Source of the DNA: CAZAQS01 sp964486825
Lineage (GTDB): Bacteria; Chloroflexota; Anaerolineae; Anaerolineales; UBA4823
Length of the DNA: 11,788 nt
NCBI GenBank assembly: GCA_964486825.1
Contig: CAZAQS010000145.1
Span: 1 to 11,788 of the forward strand
Direction of reading: 5' to 3'
The notes below the pieces were generated by a model. That model made no database searches. It was not told the DNA's origin and worked only from the letters and a program-made list of their open reading frames with translations. How positions within the stretch are numbered: position 1 is the stretch's first letter; each line of letters begins with the position of its first letter. Position numbers and translations under genes: made by a program. Below are positions 7,760-11,788 of this stretch, piece after piece.

Positions 7760-9130
7760 TTATTGTACCTGCTCGATCAAACCGAAGAAGCCTTCCGTAA
7801 GGGTGGGGTGGATGAAGATGGCTTGTTGCAGGACGGTATAGGGCGCGTCGACCAGCATGAGGGTCATCAGAGTTTGCACCAGCTCCCCACCCTCCGCGCT
7901 GAGAATGGCCGCGCCCAGGATGCGGTCCGTCAGGGCGTCGATCACCAGCTTCATCATGCCCTGGGTTTGGCCACGTTCGACCGCCCGGGCCACGTAGCTC
8001 ATCGGAATGCGGCCGACTTTGATCTGGTAACCGGCCTGCCGGGCCTGCTTCTCGCTCATCCCTACCCTCCCTAACTCCGGGTCAGTATACAGGGCGTAAG
8101 GAACCAGGCGGCCGTCGATGGACCGCTTCTCTTCATGGAAGAGGTTGTGGTAGAGGACCTGGAAGTCGTTAAAGGATATATGCGTAAAGGCCGGGCCTCC
8201 TTTGACATCCCCCAACGCGTAAACACCTGGCACGTTGGTCTGCAGGTAGCCATCCGTAGCGATATAGCCATTCTTTTCTTGGATGCCTGCCGCCGGTAGG
8301 TTGAGGGCCTGGGTGTTCGGCACTCGCCCGGCTGCCAGCAGCAGGTGAGAACCGGTTAACGTTTTTGGCGCTCCCCCGTTGGAGCTCTTCAGGGTTACGG
8401 ACAGCTTGCCATCCTTCAGTTTCTCCACTTTAGAAGCCTGCGCAGAGCAGATGAATCGCATCCCCTCGCCTTCCAGGATCTTCTGGAGCTCTTGCGCGAT
8501 ATCGGGGTCCTCATGCGGGACGATCTGTTCGTTGGTCTCGATCACCGTGACCTGGCTGCCGAAGCGGCAGAACATTTGGCCGAACTCCAGGCCGACGTAA
8601 TTGCCGCCCAGGACGAGCAGGTGGTCGGGCAGCTCCCGCAGGTCGATGATCGTGCGGCTGGTCAGGTAGGGCGCCTCATGGATGCCTGGGATGGGTGGGA
8701 TTGCTGGGCTGGTGCCAGTGTTGATAAAGATGGAGGAGCTATGCAGCTCGTCACCGTTGACCCGCACGCAGTGAGGCCCGCTAAAGGATGCCTCCCCCCG
8801 GTAGAGGTGGATATTTGGGCGCCTGCTGGCGTGATCTTCCTGGCCAGACCGCCACTGCCGGACCAGCTCATCTTTCATCGAGACGATTGCCGGCAGGTCG
8901 ACCCGCACGCGGGAGGTATGCACCCCGTACTCGGCTGCCTTGTGAGCGATATGGGCAACCCTGGCGGAGGCAATCATCTTCTTGGTGGGCGTGCAACCGT
9001 AGTTGATGCAAGACCCGCCCAAATGTTCGCGCTCGATCAGCGCCACCTTCCAACCTCGGTCGGCCAACCTGTGAGAAAGGGGACTGCCAGCCTGCCCGGC
9101 CCCAACGATGATGGCATCAAATTCTTGCAT
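7760..9130 (-). CDS. FAD-dependent pyridine nucleotide-disulfide oxidoreductase (MerA/RclA/lipoamide dehydrogenase-like)
   Basis: A 456-residue flavoprotein with the class I disulfide-reductase layout: FAD site GAGQAG (10-15), redox-active pair Cys41/Cys46 in GGSCINYGCTPTK, NAD(P) site GGNYVG (175-180) followed by Glu198 at the strand end, which favours NADH, the second FAD motif YALGD (304-308), and a dimerisation domain ending in HPTLTE, with His441 and Glu446 as the usual acid-base pair. It lacks the N-terminal heavy-metal domain and the C-terminal Cys pair of mercuric reductase, so mercury reduction is unlikely. With no lipoyl-protein or 2-oxoacid dehydrogenase genes nearby, lipoamide dehydrogenase is also doubtful; a RclA-like or other reductase is possible. 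SD AGGAGA sits five bases before the ATG. It heads a likely three-gene operon with the acyl-CoA dehydrogenase and the AHSA1-PDZ-DinB gene. Confidence 0.93.
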   Translation of the reverse strand: MQEFDAIIVGAGQAGSPLSHRLADRGWKVALIEREHLGGSCINYGCTPTKKMIASARVAHIAHKAAEYGVHTSRVRVDLPAIVSMKDELVRQWRSGQEDHASRRPNIHLYRGEASFSGPHCVRVNGDELHSSSIFINTGTSPAIPPIPGIHEAPYLTSRTIIDLRELPDHLLVLGGNYVGLEFGQMFCRFGSQVTVIETNEQIVPHEDPDIAQELQKILEGEGMRFICSAQASKVEKLKDGKLSVTLKSSNGGAPKTLTGSHLLLAAGRVPNTQALNLPAAGIQEKNGYIATDGYLQTNVPGVYALGDVKGGPAFTHISFNDFQVLYHNLFHEEKRSIDGRLVPYALYTDPELGRVGMSEKQARQAGYQIKVGRIPMSYVARAVERGQTQGMMKLVIDALTDRILGAAILSAEGGELVQTLMTLMLVDAPYTVLQQAIFIHPTLTEGFFGLIEQVQ

Positions 9131-9154
9131 ATGATTCTCCTGATATGGAATCCC

Positions 9155-9185
9155 CCTGAGGGCGTATGCGACAATTATACTCAGG
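9155..9185. promoter_or_regulatory. Inverted repeat spanning the -10 of the oxidoreductase promoter
   Basis: CCTGAG (9155-9160) and CTCAGG (9180-9185) are perfect six-base inverted arms 19 bases apart, enclosing the TATAAT and the expected transcription start. The position fits a repressor operator; the spacing is long for a terminator stem and no T-run follows in either direction. Confidence 0.3.
9174..9179 (-). promoter_or_regulatory. -10 element for the oxidoreductase operon
   Basis: The minus strand reads a perfect TATAAT, about 43 bases before the ATG at 9130, in an 87-base gap after the transporter gene. The -35 region is poor (no good TTGACA match at 16-18 bases), so the promoter may need an activator. 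The transcript leader would be roughly 37 bases. Confidence 0.5.
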
Positions 9186-9217
9186 ATAATCGTATTGGTA
9201 GAAAGAAGTTCCGGGCT

Positions 9218-10507
9218 CTAACTGCCCATCAAGGGGAATAGCAACAGGTAAAGGATGCTGGCAGCCGTGCATGTAGCCAGCATGACTGGCAGGCCTCGCC
9301 GGTTCCACAGCGTGGAGGTAATGGGCGTGCGTGTGCGTTCGGAAAGTGAGGCGACGATGATATTGGCTGTCGACCCGATGATCGTCCCGTTGCCGCCGAA
9401 ACCGGCTCCGAAGGCCAGCGCCCACCACAAGGGACGCACGTCCATGCCGGCCTGCCCCAGCCCCTGGATGACCGGGATAGCTGCGATCGTGATCGGGATA
9501 TTGTCCACGATGGCCGAAAGCAATGCCACCACCCAAATGGTCAGGATGCCGAACAGGACCGGCGGGATGTCGACGGCGTGCTCCAGCAGGGAAACCAGGG
9601 AATGGAAGATGCCGGCTTCCTCCAGCCCTCCCACCATCACGAACAGAGCAGAAAAAAAGATCAGCACACCCCACTCGACCTGCTTGAGCGTCTCCTGGAT
9701 CGGCGGGCGCACCCAAACCAGGGCCACCGAAGCCGCGCTCAGGGCAATATAGGCCGGGGTCAAGCCCAGTTCGCTCTGAAAAAAGAACAGCAGCAAGCCA
9801 CCTGCCAGAACCACCAGCACCCGCAAGGCAGTCCCCCTGTCGTTCCACGTCTCAGCCGGGTCCAGGCTGGTGACCGACTCCATATTTTCGGGCAAGATAC
9901 TCAGGTCTTTGCGGAACAGGTAGCGCAGCAGCACCAGGGCGATGATCCAGGAAACGGCAACAACCGGCAGGGAATGCGTCAGGAAGTCCTTGAAGGACAG
10001 CCCGGCAGCCGACCCGATCAGCACATTAGGCGGGTCGCCTACCAGGGTAGCCACACCGCCGGTGTTGGATAACAGCGCCTCGGACAACAGGAACGGGATC
10101 GGGCTTAGGCCTAAGATCTCGCTGATCAAGATCGTGACGGGAGCGATCAGCACGACCGTGGTAACGTTGTCCAAAAACATGGACAGGACGGTGGTAATGG
10201 TTCCCAGCAATACCAGCAAACGCAGCGGGTTGCCCTTGGAAAGCCGTCCGGCTTTGACCGCCAGGAATTCGAAGAAGCCGGTGGGCACCAACAACGCCAC
10301 CAGGATCATCATGCCAAGCAGCAACCCGAGCGTGTTGAAATCGATGGCCGCGATAGCTTCCGGCTCGTTATAAGAGCCGAGTAGCTTCCCCAGGCCCACC
10401 ATGAGGGCCGCTCCGGCAATGGCTACGATGGTGCGATTGAGTCTCTCGGAGAAGATCAGCCACAGGCTGGCCACGAAAACTGCTGTTGCAGCAGCCCCCG
10501 CGATCAT
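9218..10507 (-). CDS. ArsB/NhaD-superfamily ion transporter (SLC13/P-protein-like)
   Basis: A 429-residue integral membrane protein with about 11 hydrophobic segments in two similar halves. Each half carries an ion-transporter superfamily pair of signatures: a DN motif followed by a hydrophobic stretch (LDNVTTVVLIAP, 112-123; VDNIPITIAAIP, 334-345) and a re-entrant loop rich in G, T and N (GGVATLVGDPPNVLIG at 150-165; GGNGTIIGSTANII at 371-384). These match ArsB, NhaD and the P protein. The likely activity is sodium/proton antiport or anion movement at the inner membrane; arsenite export is not favoured because no arsR, arsC or arsA gene is near. The ATG overlaps the stop of the CBS gene (ATGA) and lacks its own strong ribosome binding site, so translation is probably coupled. 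The TAG stop precedes the oxidoreductase promoter. Confidence 0.92.
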   Translation of the reverse strand: MIAGAAATAVFVASLWLIFSERLNRTIVAIAGAALMVGLGKLLGSYNEPEAIAAIDFNTLGLLLGMMILVALLVPTGFFEFLAVKAGRLSKGNPLRLLVLLGTITTVLSMFLDNVTTVVLIAPVTILISEILGLSPIPFLLSEALLSNTGGVATLVGDPPNVLIGSAAGLSFKDFLTHSLPVVAVSWIIALVLLRYLFRKDLSILPENMESVTSLDPAETWNDRGTALRVLVVLAGGLLLFFFQSELGLTPAYIALSAASVALVWVRPPIQETLKQVEWGVLIFFSALFVMVGGLEEAGIFHSLVSLLEHAVDIPPVLFGILTIWVVALLSAIVDNIPITIAAIPVIQGLGQAGMDVRPLWWALAFGAGFGGNGTIIGSTANIIVASLSERTRTPITSTLWNRRGLPVMLATCTAASILYLLLFPLMGS

Positions 10508-10974
10508 GGGCTGCCGGCTTTTCTGTTCTGCCAGCTGGCCAGGATGGCGGTGCCGACATCCACGCGCGAGGCGATCCCGGTCAGGGCCCCATCTTCACTC
10601 ACCACCGGCAGGTCGTGCAGCTTGTGCTGGAGCATCAAGGCGTAGGCGCGCAGCAGCCCGCAGTTCTCTTTCACCGTCGTGGCAGGCTTCATCAGGGTAG
10701 TAACCGGCCTGGCCAGGATCTCAGCGGTCGGCTGGGTGTTTTCGACGGCTCCAAAGTCTTTGACGAAATCCAGGTCTCCGATCAGGTCGATGAAGGACGG
10801 CAGCGCCAGGGAGAGCAGCTCGCGCAAGCCGAGCACGCCCACCGGCTTGCTATGGTCGTCGACGATGGGTAACAGCCCGATATGTTTCTCGATGAAAATT
10901 CCGACCGCCTCACCGATGGTGGCAGAGGCCGGGATAGAGAACACCATTCGTTTCATACATGAGCTGATCTTCAT
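10504..10974 (-). CDS. Two-CBS-domain protein, probable regulator of the adjacent transporter
   Basis: A 156-residue soluble protein made almost only of a tandem CBS pair (Bateman module): CBS1 about residues 7-58 (MVFSIPASATIGEAVGIF, HIGLLPIVDD, GVLGLRELL) and CBS2 about 94-145 (VTTLMKPATTVKEN, HDLPVVSEDG, LTGIASRVDV). Such pairs bind adenine nucleotides or related ligands and gate transporters and enzymes. An inter-domain helix-rich segment (59-93) contains an acidic DFVKDFG stretch. The stop overlaps the transporter start, implying 1:1 synthesis; a role in sensing energy or a cyclic nucleotide state for that transporter is inferred. GGAG lies five to six bases before the ATG at 10974. A sigma70-like promoter is placed about 75-100 bases upstream. 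Confidence 0.92.
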   Translation of the reverse strand: MKISSCMKRMVFSIPASATIGEAVGIFIEKHIGLLPIVDDHSKPVGVLGLRELLSLALPSFIDLIGDLDFVKDFGAVENTQPTAEILARPVTTLMKPATTVKENCGLLRAYALMLQHKLHDLPVVSEDGALTGIASRVDVGTAILASWQNRKAGSP

Positions 10975-11046
10975 GCGGACTCCGTATAAGGTTGGGGATG
11001 CATTTATCGCCTGGTCTGGATTGGATCAATGGATAGCAATAAGGGA

Positions 11047-11075
11047 ATTGTACACCCGAATGAGCATGTTCACAA
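11047..11075 (-). promoter_or_regulatory. Promoter for the CBS-transporter operon
   Basis: The minus strand shows TTGTGA (11075-11070), a 17-base spacer and TACAAT (11052-11047): four and five of six matches to the sigma70 consensus at the ideal spacing. The expected start near 11040 leaves a leader of about 65 bases before the CBS ATG. The -35 touches the last codons of vapC. Confidence 0.6.
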
Positions 11076-11077
11076 TT

Positions 11078-11458
11078 TCAGCCCGACAGCTTTTCGATGT
11101 ACTGGACTCCTTCTATGGTCTTGAAATCAGCGTCTTGAGTCCATAGTGTAGCCTGATAGGCTCGCGTCGTGGCCAGAATCACGCTGTCTGCCATGGCAAT
11201 CTGCAGCTCTAATGAAATTGATGCAGCCTGAACGGCAATTTCTCGGGTTAAATCGGCGATAATCCCAAGCGACATGACCCCAATTGCCTGTAAGGCCTCT
11301 TCTTCACCGCGCTGGGTTAGCAATCGCTTGAACACTTCATATAGACATATCGTAGGCACTACCAAAGTTTCGGTCTCCTGGATTACGGGAGCAAAGTAAC
11401 TCGCGTTCGCACCCCCGGCAAAGTATTCCAGCCAGCCCGAAGAATCGACGACGTTCAT
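11078..11458 (-). CDS. vapC: PIN-domain ribonuclease toxin, VapC family
   Basis: A 126-residue PIN-domain protein of normal VapC length. The acidic residues that hold the catalytic metal are all present: Asp5 in NVVDSSGWLEYF, Glu41 in LYEVFKRL, Asp91 in MADSVILATTRA and Asp109 in TQDADF. VapC toxins cut RNA, commonly initiator tRNA or the large-rRNA sarcin-ricin loop; the target here cannot be read from sequence. The ATG overlaps the antitoxin stop as ATGA, and no independent ribosome binding site is obvious, so toxin translation should depend on antitoxin translation. The gene appears intact. Family call is very secure. Confidence 0.95.
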   Translation of the reverse strand: MNVVDSSGWLEYFAGGANASYFAPVIQETETLVVPTICLYEVFKRLLTQRGEEEALQAIGVMSLGIIADLTREIAVQAASISLELQIAMADSVILATTRAYQATLWTQDADFKTIEGVQYIEKLSG

Positions 11459-11667
11459 AGCTCACGATCGGCCTTTTCTCGCTTGGGATCAGTATCTATG
11501 CCCGCGAACATCCCTTCTGCTTCCCCGATCGGGGGCACAATGACCACCCTCAAGCTGTTATTGTAGGGGATGAAGAGTAACTTTTGCCCAGGTTTGAGAT
11601 CAAACTGATCACGGATCGAACGTGGTATGACCACCTGGTATTTAGACGAAATCGTTACTGTTTCCAC
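11455..11667 (-). CDS. vapB: AbrB/MazE-type antitoxin, VapB family (GTG start)
   Basis: A 70-residue antitoxin with an N-terminal AbrB/SpoVT swapped-hairpin DNA-binding domain (about 1-47: TVTISSKYQVVIPRSIRDQF, then LKPGQKLLF) and a charged C-terminal tail (about 48-70) of the kind that wraps VapC and blocks its active site. The start is GTG at 11667: GAGG lies six bases before it (plus-strand 11674-11677) and the domain begins right after. It neutralises the downstream toxin and, as in other VapBC pairs, should repress its own promoter with the toxin as corepressor. It is coupled to vapC by ATGA. Confidence 0.93.
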   Translation of the reverse strand: METVTISSKYQVVIPRSIRDQFDLKPGQKLLFIPYNNSLRVVIVPPIGEAEGMFAGIDTDPKREKADREL

Positions 11668-11669
11668 AC

Positions 11670-11701
11670 TTTACCTCTATCTATCGATATAGAAATGTAA
11701 A
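11670..11701. promoter_or_regulatory. Probable VapB/VapBC operator (32-base interrupted dyad)
   Basis: A perfect TATCGATA core (11682-11689) and outer arms TTTAC (11670-11674) and GTAAA (11697-11701) share one symmetry axis; 12 of 16 base pairs match in total. The dyad runs from the vapB ribosome binding site to the expected transcript start, an ideal place for autoregulation by the antitoxin-toxin complex. Confidence 0.55.
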
Positions 11702-11704
11702 GCG

Positions 11705-11713
11705 ATTATACCA
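11705..11713 (-). promoter_or_regulatory. Extended -10 promoter of vapBC
   Basis: The minus strand reads TGGTATAAT: a perfect -10 hexamer with the TG-N extension, about 38 bases before the vapB GTG. The -35 region 16-18 bases upstream is weak, which is usual for extended -10 promoters. The expected transcript start is near 11698. Confidence 0.65.
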
Positions 11714-11788
11714 TGGATGGATCTCCCTACCAGCTCGTTCTGACCGGTGAAGTGGACCTCGGTCGGCGCTACCCCTTCCGCGTAGCGC
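11713..11788 (+). CDS. Possible divergent gene, N-terminal 25 codons only
   Basis: An ATG at 11713 opens a frame that runs to the window edge without a stop, beginning MDGSPYQLVLTGEVDLG. Third codon positions are mostly G or C, as in the neighbouring real genes. No Shine-Dalgarno sequence is visible; a weak TATAGA at 11688-11693 could give a very short leader. The product is not recognised. The start codon region overlaps the extended -10 of vapBC on the opposite strand. It may be real or chance. Confidence 0.35.
   Translation, partial: MDGSPYQLVLTGEVDLGRRYPFRVA

Noticed and set aside
7761..7770. Ten-base word TATTGTACCT, also present at 981-990
   Set aside because: One copy lies in the last codons of the oxidoreductase and the other in an intergenic gap; the flanks share nothing, so chance is the simplest explanation.
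8492..9241. 249-codon open frame on the plus strand
   Set aside because: Antisense to the oxidoreductase, whose motifs are unmistakable; the frame has no recognisable domain and crosses the promoter region.
9117..9848. 243-codon minus-strand frame overlapping the transporter and the oxidoreductase start
   Set aside because: Out of frame with the transporter, which has clear superfamily motifs; the shadow is Gly/Arg/His-rich with no hydrophobic segments.
9218..10507. Arsenite efflux pump (ArsB) as a specific call
   Set aside because: The ion-transporter superfamily motifs are shared with NhaD and P-protein members, and no arsR, arsC, arsA or arsM gene is adjacent.
11078..11667. The toxin-antitoxin pair as a sign of a mobile element or integron
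   Set aside because: No integrase, transposase, direct repeats or attachment sites were seen around it; a lone chromosomal vapBC is common.

Overview
This window is a GC-rich bacterial chromosome segment in which every confidently recognised gene lies on the minus strand, so transcription runs from high to low coordinates. No rRNA, tRNA, insertion sequence, CRISPR array or phage gene was seen. The gene mix (AHSA1/DinB-type small-domain proteins, a DUF58-transglutaminase pair, acyl-CoA enzymes, VapBC) and the base composition would suit a free-living environmental bacterium such as a member of the Chloroflexota. That placement is an impression from sequence style; no marker gene here proves it.

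In transcription order the layout is as follows. (1) A vapB-vapC toxin-antitoxin pair (11667-11078) has an extended -10 promoter and a strong candidate operator dyad just in front of it. The first 25 codons of a possible divergent gene run off the right edge. (2) A two-CBS-domain protein and an ArsB/NhaD-superfamily membrane transporter (10974-9218) are joined by an ATGA overlap and preceded by a good -35/-10 promoter. (3) A promoter with a consensus -10 leads three tightly spaced genes (9130-4916): a flavin disulfide oxidoreductase with a CxxxxC active site, a PaaH-type 3-hydroxyacyl-CoA dehydrogenase, and an unusual three-domain AHSA1/SRPBCC-PDZ-DinB protein. (4) After a 68-base gap with a possible hairpin comes a DUF58 protein coupled by another ATGA overlap to a large transglutaminase-like membrane protein of the TgpA type (4847-1129). 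(5) After a 217-base gap comes a crotonase-family acyl-CoA hydratase/hydrolase with a TTG start and a strong ribosome binding site (911-1). It is cut by the left edge.

Functionally, the acyl-CoA dehydrogenase and the crotonase could work in the same oxidation pathway (fatty acid, or ring-cleavage product of aromatic or alicyclic acids), but they are separated by the envelope pair and may be independent. The DUF58-transglutaminase pair resembles the widespread MoxR-DUF58-TgpA module, without a MoxR gene in view. The CBS protein is the probable sensor for its transporter. The items most worth a second look are the AHSA1-PDZ-DinB fusion, the CBS-transporter coupling, the crotonase active-site variant and the vapBC operator.
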